Source: Thinopyrum elongatum (taxonomy: Eukaryota > Streptophyta > Magnoliopsida > Poales > Poaceae). From it: a DNA stretch of 64,000 nucleotides. Positions 12,526-24,995 of the stretch are shown here, one piece after another. Position numbers and translations under genes: made by a program. Location: contig CM022299.1 in the NCBI GenBank assembly GCA_011799875.1, forward strand, positions 336,644,409 to 336,708,408. The letters are read 5' to 3'. Within the stretch, counting starts at the first letter, position 1. Each line of letters opens with the position of its first letter. The notes below the pieces were generated by a model that saw only the letters and a list, made by a program, of their open reading frames with translations, did no database searches and was not told where the DNA came from.

Positions 12526-13980
12526 GGCGCACTAAACTATTAAGTAGTCATCAGATCGATCTTGTCAAACGTTCATAACGTCTGCATCAGCTCCTGCAGC
12601 AGGTTTGTCACCTAGTGGTGCATCAAGGACATAATTCTTCTATGCAGCAATGAGGATAATTCTCAGATCACGGACCCAGTCCGCATTATTGCTACCATCA
12701 TCTTTCAACTTAGTTTTCTCTAGGAACGTTTCAAAAAAATAAGGGAGCTACATCGCGAGCTATTGATCTACAACATAATTTGCAAAGACATTTTGACTAT
12801 GTTCATGATAAATTTTAGTTCAAATAATCAAATTACTAATGAACTCCCACTTAAATTAACATCCCTCAAGTTATCTAAGTGATACATGATCCAAATCAAC
12901 TAACCCATGTCCGATCATCACGTGAGATGGGGTAGTCGTCAATGGTGAACATCTCTATGTTGATCATATCTACTATATGACTCATGTTCGACCTTTCGGT
13001 CTCCAGTGTTCCAAGACCATGTCTGTACATGCTAGGCTCATCAAGTTTAACCCAAGTATTCTGCATGTGCAAAACTGGCTTACACCCATTGTATGTGAAC
13101 GTAGAGTCTATCACACCCGATCATCACGAGGTGCTTCGAAACGACGAACTTTGGCAATGGTGCATACTCAGGAAGAACACTTTTATCTTGAAATTTAGTG
13201 AAGGGATCATCTTATAATGCTACCGCTGTTCTAAGCAAAATAAGATGCATAAAGGATAAACATCACATGCAATCAAAATATGTGACATGATATGGCCATC
13301 ATCATCTTGTGCTTTTGATCTCCATCTCCAAAGCATCGTCATGATCTCCATCATCACTGGCTTGACACCTTGATGTCCATCGTTGCGTCGGGGTCGTCTC
13401 GCCATCTGTTGCTACTACAACTATTGCTAACGCATAGCGATAAAATAAAGCAATTACATGGCGCTTGCATTTCATATAATAATTAAGAGACAACCCTAAG
13501 GCTCCTGTCGGTTGTCGATATTACAAAACATGATCATCTCATACAACAACGTATATCACATCACGGCTTGACCATATCACATCACAACATGCCCTGCAAA
13601 AACAAGTTAGACGCCCTCTACTTTGTTGTTGCAAGTTTTACGTGGCTGCTATGGGCTTCTAGCAAGAACCGTTCTTACCTACGCAAAAACCACAACGGTG
13701 ATTTATCAAGTTTGCTGTTTTAACCTTCTTCAAGGACCGTCCGTAGTCAAATTCAATTCAACTAAAGTAGGAGAAACAGACACCCGCCAGCCACCTTTAT
13801 GCAAAACAAGTTGCATGTCAGTCGGTGGAACCGGTCTCATGTGCGTGGACATGTAAGGTTGGTCCGGGCCGCTTCATGCCACAATGCTGCCGAATCAAAA
13901 TAAGACGTTGGCGGTAAGCAGTATGAACATCACCACCCACAACTCCTTTGTGTTCTACTCGTGCATATCATCTACGCATA
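12526..13980 (-). other. Copia leader and eroded gag N-terminus
   Basis: No continuous reading frame. By position it should be the long untranslated leader plus the N-terminal gag of the Angela-type element. I see nothing foreign inserted. Confidence 0.5.
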
Positions 13981-13998
13981 GACCTGTCTCGGATGCCA
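13981..13998 (-). other. Degenerate primer-binding site (tRNA-Met type)
   Basis: Reading out of the LTR on the minus strand, one base separates the terminal CCAACA from TGGCATCCGAGACAGGTC. This resembles the usual initiator-Met site TGGTATCAGAGCCAGGTT with several substitutions, as expected for an ageing element. Confidence 0.65.
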
Positions 13999-13999
13999 C

Positions 14000-15727
14000 T
14001 GTTGGGGAACGTTGCATGGAAAACAAAAAATTTCTACGCACACGCAAGATCTATCCATGGAGATGCATAGCTACGAGAGGGGGAGAGCATCTACATACCC
14101 TTGTAGATCGCTAAGCGGAAGCGTTTATCATTCGGTTGATGTAGTCGTACTCTTTGCGATCCGATCACGATCCAACCGATCTAGTGCCGAACGGACGACA
14201 CCTCCGAGTTTAGCACACGTGCGGCTCGATGACGTCTCTTGCTTATTGATCCAGCAAGCGGGAGAGGAGAAGTAGATGGGATCACAACCAGCACGACGGC
14301 GTGGTGGTGGAGTACCGACAGCGCTTCGCTAAGCGTCGCCGGGACGAGGCGGTGGAACTACGGAGTAACGGGAGAGAGAGGGGCGCCAAGGGCTTGGTGT
14401 ATCCTATTGGGGTGCCCCTCACCTCTATATATAGGTGGAGGGGCATGGGAAACAGCCCCTCCAAGCCCTAGGGCGCAGCTAAGGGGGAGAGGACTTGGAC
14501 TCCAAGTCCAATCCTATTCCTACTAGGACTCCTTCCTTTTTTGCCTTCCCTAGCCACATGGAATTTTGAGGACTTGGTGCGCCTAGCCCAATATGGCCAG
14601 GGCGCCTCCCCGCAGCCCATGCTAGCCCTTGGGTCATGGTGAACCCACTTGTGGACTTCTGGACCCCTCCGGAATCCTTCAGAACCTTCTGGAAGCTTCC
14701 CGGTACAATACCGAAAAAACTGCACTTTTTTCCGGAACCCAAAATATGACTTCCCATATATAAATCTTTACCTCTCAACCATTCTGAGACTCCTCGTGAC
14801 GTCCGGGATCTCATCCGGGACTCCGAACAACATTTGGTTACCACTCATCAAATATCCCAATACTACTCTAGCGTCAACGAACGTTAAGCGTGCGACCCTA
14901 CAGGTTCGGGAATTATGTAGTCATGATCGATACACCTCTCCGGTCAATAACCAATAGAGGGACCTAGATGCCCATATTGATTCCTACATATTCCACGAAG
15001 ATCTTTTATTGGTTGAACCTTTATGACAACATACGTAATTTCCTTTATCTGTCGGTATGTTACTTGCCCGAGATTTGATCGTCGGTATCTCTATACCTAG
15101 TTCAATCTCGTTACCGGCAAGTCTCTTTACTCATTCTGTAATACATCATGTTGCAACTAACTCCTTAGTCACTTTACTTGCAAGCTTCTTGTGATGTGTA
15201 TTACCGAGAGGGCCCAGAGATACCTCTCCGTTATACGGAGTGACAAATCCCAATCTCGATTCACGCCAACTCAACAGACACCTTCGGAGATACCTGTAGA
15301 GCATCTTTATGATCACCCAGTTACGTTGTGACGTTTGATAGCACACAAGGTATTTCTCTGGTTTCCAGGAGTTGCATGATCTCATGGTCGAAGGAACATG
15401 TATTTGACATTAAGAAAGCAGTAGCAATAAACTGAACAATCATATGCTAAGCTAATGGATGGGTCTTGTCCATCACATCATTCTCCTAATGATGTGATCC
15501 CGTTATCAAATGACAACTCATGTCTATGGTTAGGAAACCTTAACCATCTTTGATCAACGAGCTAATCTAGTAGAGGCTCACTAGGGACACGGTATTTGTT
15601 TATGTATCCACACATGTATTTAAGTTTTCGGTCAATATAATTCTAGCATGAATAATAAACCTTTATCATGATTAAGGAAATATAATAATAACCATTTTAT
15701 TATTGCCTCTAGGGCATATTTCCATCA
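14000..15727 (-). repeat. Angela/BARE/WIS 5' LTR
   Basis: The 1728 bp repeat has TG...CA ends: plus-strand TGTTGGGGAACG at 14000 and ...TTTCCATCA at 15727. Length and both termini match the Angela/BARE/WIS group. Because the element lies on the minus strand, this is the 5' LTR. The sister LTR is not in the window, so no age estimate is possible. Confidence 0.88.
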
Positions 15728-16417
15728 CATAGATCCACTCATCACTGGTATGACACTTTACCAGTGGCATGGCAGGTACTTACAGGCGCCCACCACTGGT
15801 AGGCCTTTTGCGCCCGCCATTGCTCGCGTGTTTTGTGGTACGTCCAGTTTGCATCATAATTACCTACTATTATTTTTCTTTTTTAATGTTATATTTCACA
15901 ATAAAATACAATTTTAATGCATTTTGTCTCTTAAAATGCAAAATACATCAAAGGAGGAAGATTACAGGCAGCTGGAATTCTAACATGAAAAAACTACAAC
16001 AAGATAGCAATTCTCGAAGCTCAAAATGAAGCAAGATTTTTTGGAGAATTATTTTGGAATATATAAAAAATACTGGAGAAAAAATATGCCAGAGGGGCCC
16101 CACCAGCCAGCGACATGGGCAAGTGGCGCGGCCACCCCCTCGCCATGCCACTAGTCCATGTGGGCCCCTGGTGGCTCCCCTCTCGACGTCCTTTGGCTAT
16201 AAAATCATATTTACCCTAGAAAAAAAATAAGGAGAATACTTTCAGAGCCAGCCGGCGTCGTCCCGAGGCGGAAACAGAGGTGAAGAACTTTTACTCTCCG
16301 GTGAAGCGATTCTGTCGGTGAAACTTCCCTCCGGGAGGGAGAGATCCAAGCCTTCGCCATCATCAACGCTCCTCTCATCATCATCATTACCATCTTCATC
16401 AACATCTTCACCAGCAC
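15728..16417. mobile_element. LTR-like repeat, left part, with CACTA-like remnants
   Basis: The first ~120 bp contain CACTGGT/ACCAGTG words in both orientations, resembling CACTA subterminal sequence. From about 15950 on the text (GCCAGAGGGGCCCCACCAG, then the ATAAAATCATATTTACCC region, ending in CATCTTCATCAACATC) matches, from memory, an LTR repeat common in Triticeae, probably Gypsy. It is interrupted at 16417 and resumes at 27788, which proves that the Sirevirus-like element inserted into it. The family name is uncertain. Confidence 0.6.
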
Positions 16418-19205
16418 TAAAAGGGCATGTAGCCCCTAAGTGTGGTTTTGGTAATTAATGACAATCTCTATGGACTAATGTTTTTCAGTGAGATATATTT
16501 GAAGGTTTTGTCCGAAGATAGTGCCTCAAGGATATTAGATGGAATCAAGGATGAAGTCCATATATATGAAGATAGTGCCTCAAGGATATTGGATGGAATC
16601 AAGGATGAAGTCCATATATATGAAGATGGTGCCTCAAGGATGAAGTCCATATAGATGAAGTTGTATTTGCTCTAAGCTTTGGTATTAAATGACAATTCCT
16701 ATGGAGCATCAAGTGCATTGAATCTTATATGAAGATATGTTCCATAGTGATGCTTGAAGTGCTTTGGGTTGTTTTGTGAAGAATGCCATCAAAGCATCCG
16801 AAGAAGTTCTCATGGTATCCTTCTCTGGATACCCCGTGCTCACGAGCTTGTACCATGCGCACGGGGTCGAGTGTCAACTCTCTGGATAACGCGTGCTCAC
16901 GGGGCCTAGGTGTTGGCTCTCGAGATCCCATGTCCAGTGAGGTTTCAAGTTGGTCTTCGGGATTAAGGGCTTGAGAGAATAATCAAAGAGAAGAATTCAA
17001 GTTATGGTTTCAAGACAAGATCATGGTGAGCTCATGTGTTGGGTTTCGGTTGATCAAGGCTTGAAGCAAGCAACTAGAGTGAAGAATTCATTATGCCTCT
17101 CAAGAGATTGTGATGAAGTTTTTAGAAGGGCAAGTGGTGACCAAGATGATATTCGTAGTGGAACTTGATATGGTCATGAAAGAGTCTTTGGTGATATAGT
17201 ATTGAAGCAATGAAGGGAAATGAAGAGTTCATTGTGGCTTTCAAGAAACCAAGATGGAGCTTGAAGTAAAGATGTTGGTTGACCAAGATGAAGCTCGAAG
17301 ATTATCTAGATGGTTAACTCACAAAGTGCACTCTTTGTACCATGTGGGATCAAGTGATCTAGTGGTACGGTAAGTCATTGTGAATTGTGCTTTGTTACCT
17401 AACCCTTGCTATGTGTTTTCTATGTCTATGTGGGTTAGGTGTTTCTCATGGGCTTGCATCAAAAGGAAAGATTTCAAGTAGCCTATGTATGGATGACATC
17501 AAGTGGTGATGGTCATCGGGTTTGAGGAGTCCAAGTGCAAGATGAGAAGCTGAAGGTTATATGCTTTGAAGCTTGCGGTCCACATCATGATAATTTCCAT
17601 GTGAAGATGGGCTTAAGTTAAGGCTTCCCTCACTGCAATATGAGGAAGCATTTTGAGTATCTTCACCAAGTGATTGTCGACAAGAAAAGGATTCCAACTT
17701 GAGGCAAGCATTAAAGTCATCATCAAGCTCAAGTGGCATATGCAAGGCAAAGGTATACCTTAGCTAGGTTTTCCTAGTTTTTCCGGTCTAATGGTGCTTG
17801 GAGGGAGACCGGATTATAGGTTTGATAGTCGTACTATCAAGAGGGACTTTCGGGCAAGTTGCTTGATCACGTCGCATGTAGAGAGCTCAAACCTTTGCAT
17901 AATTTGCATCATTCTTTCTTGTTGATCTTGGGTGGTTCTCTATGTGAGGACCTTGGGATTTTCCATAGCTTCAAAACGAGCCCAAGATCATCGAATTCGG
18001 AGTCCGTATGCCAAAGTTATCACTGTTTTAGTGGGCTGCTGCAGGCTGTTCTGGGTACCCCGTGGACACGGGGTTTTTTGACCCCCGTGGGCATGGGGGC
18101 CCATGCGTACGGGCCTATACCATGTGCACAGGACCCCGTGGGCAAGGGGTGTCCAGGAACTGCCCATTGAGCCCCAACGGCTAGTTTTGGGTTTTGGCTA
18201 TTTAAGGGCTCCTTCCTCCCACCGGTTGTGGGGCTGTTCATTCACATTCTAAACATCACTTTGAGCATCTTACCACCTCTCCCAAACCCCTATCTCCCCT
18301 CTAAGTGAAGGGGGATTTGTGGATGGATCTTGGAGTCATTTGTTGATCTCCTCCATTGCATCCCCTCTCTTCAATCTCCCACTTTCTTGAGTTGCATCTT
18401 GTGAGATTGAGAGAGTGAGTTGAGCATTTGTTGCTTGACCTTGCATTACATTTGTTGCATTGGTTTGAGCTCCCCACTTCGATTAGTTCGAGTGAGAGCC
18501 TGTGAGTTTATTACTCTTGGAGGCTTCCGCCTCCTAGACGGTTTGGTGATACATTGGGAAGATTGTGAAGAGGCCTATGTGGCCAAGGTTCCCCCGGAAG
18601 CTTCCTTTTGTGGTGTGCTCCGGGGAAGGGTGTTGAAGTGGCCTAGGTGGTCAAGTTCCTCCGGAAGCTTCCGTGTTTGTGGTTTGCTCCGGAGAAGATT
18701 GTAAAGGTGTGGTGGTCGCCTTCAAGACCAACCCTGAGTGAATCGAGGCTCATTCGTTGGGGGTGACTCGAAAGGGAGAATACGGTGAGTCACTTGGTGA
18801 CACCCCAAAGCTTTGGCTTCGGCATTGCTCCAATGAAGATTAGCACTCTCACGAGTGTGAACTTCGGGATAAATCCATGTCCCCGACTCACTTGTGGTTA
18901 TCTCATACCCACACCCTTTACTTTCCGCAATTCATACTTGCTCATATTGATATATCTTGTGCTAGTTGAATTGCTTAGTTGTTCCTACAATTCCATATCT
19001 TGTGATACAGTTTGTGTTTGCTAGTTCCCTTAAGTGCCTATCTTGCTTAGCATAGGTTGTTGGTGCACTTAGTTGAGCCTAGCATATTTAGGATTTGTGC
19101 TTGAAAAGTATTCGTTTAGTTTATTCCGCATTAGGATAAAGCCAAATCCGTAAAAGTTTTAAAATGCCTATTCACCCCCCTCTAGTTGTCATCTAGATCC
19201 TTTCA
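16418..19205 (+). repeat. Sirevirus-like 5' LTR
   Basis: A 2788 bp LTR nearly identical to 24996-27787. It includes 54 bp tandem repeats near its start, two clusters of GC-rich palindromic words (about 16830-16912 and 18054-18160), and the 3' terminus CTAGATCCTTTCA. Short frames in it are not genes; they recur in both LTRs and are non-conserved. Confidence 0.92.
16514..16650. repeat. 54 bp tandem repeat in LTR1
   Basis: About two and a half copies of a 54 bp unit starting GAAGATAGTGCCTCAAGGAT. The length is a multiple of three, so it creates a spurious 18-residue protein repeat. The same array occurs in LTR2 at 25093-25227. Confidence 0.85.
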
Positions 19206-19207
19206 AT

Positions 19208-19219
19208 TGGTATCAGAGC
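19208..19219 (+). other. Primer-binding site, tRNA-Met
   Basis: TGGTATCAGAGC lies two bases after LTR1. It is the canonical plant Copia primer-binding site complementary to the 3' end of initiator tRNA-Met. Confidence 0.92.
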
Positions 19220-19261
19220 TTTGGTCTCTCCTTGGTAGGCTTCACCGCCTAGAGAGTAAAG

Positions 19262-21530
19262 ATGTCGACTAGTGGTATAGTGCACGATGACACTTTTTAT
19301 TTTAGTGGCACAAACTATCACTTGTGGAAAATTCGCATGCTTTGTCATTTCCGGACCATGGGTCCAAATTTTGTGCGAATTGTTCTTGCAAGGGCTTCTC
19401 CGTGGAAGGATGACCTTTTTCCAACTAGTGAGGAAAATGATGATATGCTTTGTGGGTATGGTGCTAAGAATGACATAATCCGGTCTATATCTCTCGAAGT
19501 ATTTGAGTCTATCATGACTTGTGTGACGGCTCATGATATATGGACCAAACTTGAAGAAATATATGGTGGGTCCAATCTTGTTGATATTCATCATCTTTCG
19601 GAGGAGTCAATTGAGGAGGTCTCCACATCTTCAAATCATGAAGATCTCCATATTGCTTCTTCCTCCGTATACTTGGACATCTCAACTTCTTCCACCTCAC
19701 CATCATGTGGCATGTCCCAAGGTAATGACATGGTGAGTGGAAATATCATTTGTGATGATGATGATGATGATGATGATGATGTGCTCAACATTGATGATCT
19801 TTCATGCATAAATGCTAATGTTGTAGCTTCTTTGGACTTGAACACATCTAGGAGAAATGACATACATTCTTGTGTTGATAGTCCATGCATGTCATATACA
19901 GATTCCTTGAATACATTGTATGATGATATGCTTGATACTCCTTGTTGCCAGGATCTTTATGCTTCTATTTCCTCTAGTTGTTATTTGACTAACCATGTAG
20001 AGGAAACAAGAGAAATTAGCGCACACAACACTAATGGAGAAATTGCTAGAAGAGCAAAGAAGGAAATCACCATGTTGGAGAGGAAATGCTATGAGCGTCA
20101 AGAGGATGGAAATGAATCTCCTACTCTTGTTTATGAAGAATCTTCCTCTCCAAAAGAATCATCATCAACCTCCAATGTTTATATGTGCCTCATGGCAAGA
20201 GGTAACACCGAGGTATCATCTACTCTTAGTAATGATATTGATTAGAGTGATGATGAATGTGATAGGGATATGAGTCAAGAAATATATGAAATTGGTAATT
20301 CTCTTCATGGGGTTAATAAGAACACTTATGAGATGTTTAAAGATCTTATTACTCATTTTGGAAAATGTAATGGTTTACTTCACGAAGAGCAAGAACAAAA
20401 TGAAAAACTTGATTGTAACCTTCTTGATGCTCTAGAAACTCTTAGAGACTTAGAATCTTCCAAAGAAGAGATTGAAGTTGCTCATGATCAACTTAAAGAG
20501 GATTTTGAGCACCTTGACCTTGGCTACAAGAATGTCAAAGGAGAGCTCACCAAACTCTCTAAGTCTTATGAGGAACTTCAAGCTACTCATGTGAAGTCTC
20601 TAGTTTCTTCTAGCTCCTCTCATATTGACAATGATGCTTGTGCTACTAACTCTACTTCTTGTGAAGCATCTATATTGAAGGAGAATGTTGAGCTAAGGGC
20701 TCAACTTGCTTTGCTAACTAGCAATTATGGGAAATTAGAAGAAAGTCATGAAAAGCTCTCGGGCTCTCATGATGACCTTCTAATCTCCCATGAAAGGCTA
20801 AAGTTAGGTCATGAGGCTATTATGACTAAGGTAACATCTCGTGAGCCTCATGTGGACATTAGCACTATTTCTACTCAAAATGCTTTATTGACTTGTGCTA
20901 GTCCTAGTGATTCATCTAGACATATTATAGCCAATTCTTGTGATGATTTTCTCTCCTTGCCTTGTTGCTCTAACAATGAAGCTTCTACTTCCTCTAGTAC
21001 TTTTGTTGATACTAACCTTGTAGAGGAAAACAAAGAGCTCAAGGCCCAAGTCACTATTTTGAAGAAATACTTGGAGAAGTGTCATGAAGGGAACTCCACT
21101 CTCAAAAATATCTTGAGTATTCAAAAATGCCCTCATGACAAGGGTGGACTTGGTTTCACTTCCATCAACAAGAAGTCTAAGAATAAGAAGAAGGGACAAG
21201 ACCAAGTCAAGAATGAGGCCAACATTACATGCTTCAAGTGCAAGAATGTTGGACACCATGTGAGATCTTGTCCATTGAAGAAGAAGGCTTCAAATGTGAA
21301 GCAACAAGGGAAGCGGCCTCAATTTCAATCTCAAGGTCAACCTCAAGTTCACTCTCAAGGTCAACCTCAACTTGAAGAAAGGCCACTACCAATGATGAAC
21401 CTAGATAATGCTCCCCAAGTTGAGAAAATAAAGAAGAAGAGAAGGGGAGCACATGTTGCTATAATTGTCGTGAGAAGGGGCACATATCCTCATCTTGTCC
21501 CAACGGTAACATCCCTAAGCCTCCTCTAGC
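19262..21530 (+). pseudogene. Sirevirus-like gag, broken
   Basis: Gag starts at ATG 19262 with an N-terminal Copia gag region (FSGTNYHLWKIRMLCHFRTMG; TAHDIWTKLEEIYGG). It continues into Ser-rich sequence with a nine-Asp run from a GAT microsatellite (about 19752-19781) and hits a stop at 20245. A second frame (20270-21529) supplies a long coiled coil (about residues 40-270: leucine-rich, Glu/Lys-rich heptads) and the CCHC knuckle CFKCKNVGHHVRSC. After a further frameshift a second knuckle-like motif CYNCREKGHISSSC can be read near 21450-21500. The long coiled-coil gag is usual for Sireviruses. Two breaks make the gene non-functional as it stands. Confidence 0.85.
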
Positions 21531-23227
21531 CAATGCTCATTATTCGCTTAGGAAGGATGTTGTTGGCAATTTGTTTGCCAAGTTTGTTGGCGCCCAAAGT
21601 GGTTTGGAAATGGAAAAAGGCCATTTGGGTAGCCAGGCCTATTGTGACTAACTTCTTAGGACCCAACTTGGTTGGGTACCATCAAGCTCAAACTTGATCA
21701 ATAGGTGTGTGGAGGACATTGGAGATTTGGCTAGTTCATGAAGAAAAGGATATCCACCATTTATTTGTTCGACCCAAGTCATGTGGATTATCTTCATATT
21801 ATCTATCCAATGTTCCTCTTTGCGGTAACTTGTATTTATATTGCTTACATTGAAAGTTACCCGCCCCTTGCATGTTTAAGTTTTGTATCTAGCATGTGTA
21901 TGTATATGTTGTGTTTCCTGGTTTGCTTGATTTGGGTTATCTAGCATGTGTAGGTTGCATTGCACTTCATATAGTGGTGTTTGTAGTCTTGAGCCTTTAT
22001 TGTATCTTTTTTGTATCTTGTTTGGCTCTTGTGAGATTTTAGTGGATCATCACATTATGGGGGAGTGTTAAGTTTTGTGCACATCACAAACCCAAAATGT
22101 GAATATGAGAAATACCACCTAGTATTGATATTCAATATTATCTAGTCACTATGTGGTATGTCAAGCTCATTTGAAATTCAAATTCTCAAAGTATCCATTA
22201 ATTATCTCGTGTTGGTTTTTATTTGCCTTTGTAGCGAGCTTCGCCAAGGTGTCCTTAGAGTTTCACAGAAACTTACTGGACACCCCGTGCGCACGGGGTG
22301 CCACGAAACTCTCTGGACACCCCGTGTGCACGGGGTCTTTAACCCCCGTGCGCACAGGGTGCCATGAAACTCTCTGGACACCCCGTGCGCACGGGGTCCT
22401 GGACCCCGTGCACACGGGGTGGTGTTTTCTTCTCTGGGCACGGGGTCCAATGGGCAGAAATACCCACCCGGCCAAGTACGCTATAAAACTCTCTTGCTTT
22501 GGATTATGATTTTGATCTTGTGCTTCTTCGAAAACTACCACCGAGTGTTAATTCCAAATATCATTTGTATTCTCTTACAATTGGTATTTCTTCATGTGGT
22601 AGGACTTTATGATCGTCTTCTTCTCGGCTCGTGTTTCAACTTGACATATCTCACTGCTTGCACTATCTATTATCTACTTGAGTGAGATAAGCCTTTGAGC
22701 TTGTGTGTAGTGTGTATCCTTTATGCTCTTTGGTCTTTGCTTAGTTCATATGTTGTACTTTGTATGCGGTCTTGTGTGGATTTGTCACTTTGATATAATT
22801 TGGACAACTTGGATGCTTTGTGATATTATTGGTGCATCGTGTATGTGTTCTCTTGTCCAAATTGTATCTCTTTGTATCTTGTTAGACTTGTGCATGCATA
22901 TTTACTTATATACTTCCTCATGCCTTGCTTGCTCTATGTGATCCTCTCTATAGGGTAAACTCCATAATATCCCTAATGATTAAAGATGTGCTTGAATTTC
23001 GAGTTCATATCCATATGCACATATTTAATGTGGAGTTTGCCCTATGTATTGTAGTTGGACTAACTACTTCGGACCCAATGAGTTTGGGGACCAAATTGTA
23101 CCTTAATGTGTGTTAGGTACTTTGGAGAAGCATTGGATGCTTGGCTTATTCATGAGGAAGGTGGAGACACCGTGAAAAATTACTAGAGCCAAGCTTGGTT
23201 TATTCTTTAATTTGAGGGAGAATATAA
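21531..23227 (+). other. Sirevirus-like interior, non-coding
   Basis: Degenerate frames only. A polypurine-like ATGGGGGAGTGTT occurs near 22057. A cluster of GC-rich palindromes lies at 22283-22419. In an autonomous relative the protease and first part of integrase would follow gag here; I could find neither a DTG/DSG protease motif nor the HHCC region. Confidence 0.6.
22283..22419. repeat. Cluster of five CCCCGTGCGCACGGGG palindromes
   Basis: Perfect 16 bp palindromes CCCCGTGCGCACGGGG at 22283-22298 and 22381-22396, with one- or two-base variants at 22320, 22343 and 22404. They are embedded in the repeated phrase CTCTGGACAC. The same words recur, more degenerate, in both LTRs. Confidence 0.9.
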
Positions 23228-23690
23228 ATGAAAACCCGGTTCGGTTGTAAGTATTTCATTCTCATCATGAAAACCCGGATAACCAAAATTTGGGGCAAAT
23301 TGTTGGATATGCATCAAACTCCCACACTCATTGTATTCTCAATAAATCCACTGGATGTATTGAGGAAACAGCGAATGTGGAGTGTGATGAGAATAACGGC
23401 TTCCATGAGGAGCAATTTGTTTCAAGTGTTGTAGGTGATGAGGCTCCTTTCCAAGCTACAAGTACAATGGGGATTGGTCATATTCTTCTAGAACAAACAC
23501 CCCATGTCCATGTAGAAGAAGAAGGAGTAAGAGCCCCTCTTGTGGATCCACCACAAGGGAAGTCATCACCCCCAACACAAGAGCAAGATGCTATGGGAGA
23601 TCATGTACCTATCCAAGAACAAGAACAATTCCCTCATGTTCGCGTACTAGATCAAGGGCCCCTTGAACCAATGCTCTCTCGGTAACAAGT
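23228..23690 (+). pseudogene. Remnant of Copia integrase C-terminus and hinge
   Basis: Two overlapping frames, 23228-23330 and then 23290-23685, reproduce the segment between integrase and reverse transcriptase in Copia pol. They show a FGCK(C/Y)FIL start, a GYASNSHTHCILNKSTGCIE stretch, then an acidic hinge ending near PLEPML. One frameshift separates them. No reverse transcriptase follows, so this short block is apparently all that is left of pol. I read it as a deletion derivative rather than a captured host gene. Confidence 0.65.
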
Positions 23691-24984
23691 ACTCACTTCA
23701 TGCATTTATTTAAATTAGAGTCAACATTGTGTATGTTGCATCATGGCATGATTAGTACTTGTTGAAGTTTGTGTTTCTTGCAAAAGGTTAAACCTCCTTA
23801 TTGCATCTATGAGACTTTTGAGAAGAAGCATATCATGGGGATCTATAAAACCATGCTCATGGTTCACTTATCCCAAATATGCCAATTAAGTAATTTATTG
23901 CATACCAATTCCTCAAAGTGCTCTTATCTGCAATATTGATAAAATTGCAAGAAACAATCTTTTTGGTTGTGGTATTTGCTCTCATGCTTAGTAATTCATT
24001 TTTATGCAAATGAGATCAATTTGCACCATGTGCCTTGTGCCATGTGCCATGTGACAAAGCTCTTATGCTAAGATCAAGTTTGTATAATGATGGATTCATT
24101 CATGGATATCATGCTCTTATCTTTTGTATCTTTTTATGTGTGCAAGGTTCTTTGTGGATGCTCATCTTGATGATTATTGGCCACATAAGAAACTTATACA
24201 CATGAGAAAATGAATATCCCTCTTTGATATGCTTTATTCCTTGCCGGTCCTTGGAATTGTCTCTTTTTGATTCTTTGATGGATCCGATAAGAGGATGAGA
24301 AGTGAGTGCTTGTATGTATTTCATATGTCTTTGCACTCATGGGTTTTTGGATATATTTTGGACCCATGCTTAGCATGATTATCATATTGGATATCTCCAT
24401 TATCCCTTGTCCAAAATATGTTCTTTGGATCCTCTGAATGTTTGATTCTCATGTCATATCTTTTTGGTGCATTCTATGGATCCTCAATATAGTGTGAATT
24501 TCTTCGTTTGCTCGTAACTGGATATGTGCATCTGATTCCACTCACAATATGAGAAATGCACAAACTAAGGAGGAACTCATACTATATTGGTCTTCTAGGT
24601 TTTTCCTCCATTTTGGCACTTGTTGCCAATGGGGGAGAAGTTTAGAGGGTTTAGGTGAAGTAGGTTGGTTCTTGTCATTCATGCATATCTACATTTGTTG
24701 TGCTTGCTTGTTGCATGGATGTGTATATAGAGAAAACTCCACCAAGTTCTTTCACGTGCATATATTGTGGGGGAGTTTGCTCTATATAGTGTGGTTCTAC
24801 TAGCATCAAACTCTTGTGTAGTATTTCGATGCTAGTACAACCGGTTTTGATAACATCAACTATCTTTGTGATATTTGAGGCTATCAAAACCACCTCAAGT
24901 ATACAATTTATTCTCGGATAGATTGCATAGTTGTTTCAAATTCTTTATATAAACCCTCTTGTTGAGATTGTCATCAATTACCAA
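23691..24984 (+). other. Sirevirus-like 3' interior with extra polypurine tracts
   Basis: AT-rich, no gene. GGGGGAG-type tracts occur near 24630 (CCAATGGGGGAGAAG) and 24768 (TGTGGGGGAGTTTG) before the terminal tract at 24984. Several polypurine tracts upstream of the 3' LTR are a described Sirevirus trait. Confidence 0.6.
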
Positions 24985-24995
24985 AATGGGGGAGA
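24984..24995 (+). other. Polypurine tract
   Basis: AAATGGGGGAGAT immediately precedes the TGAAAGG start of LTR2. It is the expected primer for plus-strand DNA synthesis. Confidence 0.85.

Larger units (their letters stand above)
9605..15727 (-). mobile_element. Angela/BARE/WIS-type Copia retrotransposon, 5' two thirds
   Basis: A minus-strand Ty1/Copia element with the order LTR (14000-15727), primer-binding site, long leader, gag, protease, integrase, reverse transcriptase. It stops abruptly at 9604/9605 just after the YVDD motif, where the CACTA element has inserted. The rest of the reverse transcriptase, the RNase H and the 3' LTR should lie left of the window. The LTR begins, on its own strand, TGATGGAAATATGCCCTAGA, a hallmark of the abundant Angela/BARE/WIS group. 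Frames are broken, so it is not autonomous now. Confidence 0.9.

Noticed and set aside
16442..16654. Protein with 18-residue repeats (also at 25021)
   Set aside because: The 54 bp LTR repeat is a multiple of three; the sequence is LTR, not a gene.
18785..19024. Small frame present in both LTRs (also 27362-27601)
   Set aside because: Lies in the LTR and differs between copies without coding constraint that I can see.
22153..22541. Overlapping frames in the palindrome cluster
   Set aside because: Protein repeats are simply translations of CCCCGTGCGCACGGGG words; both strands equally open.
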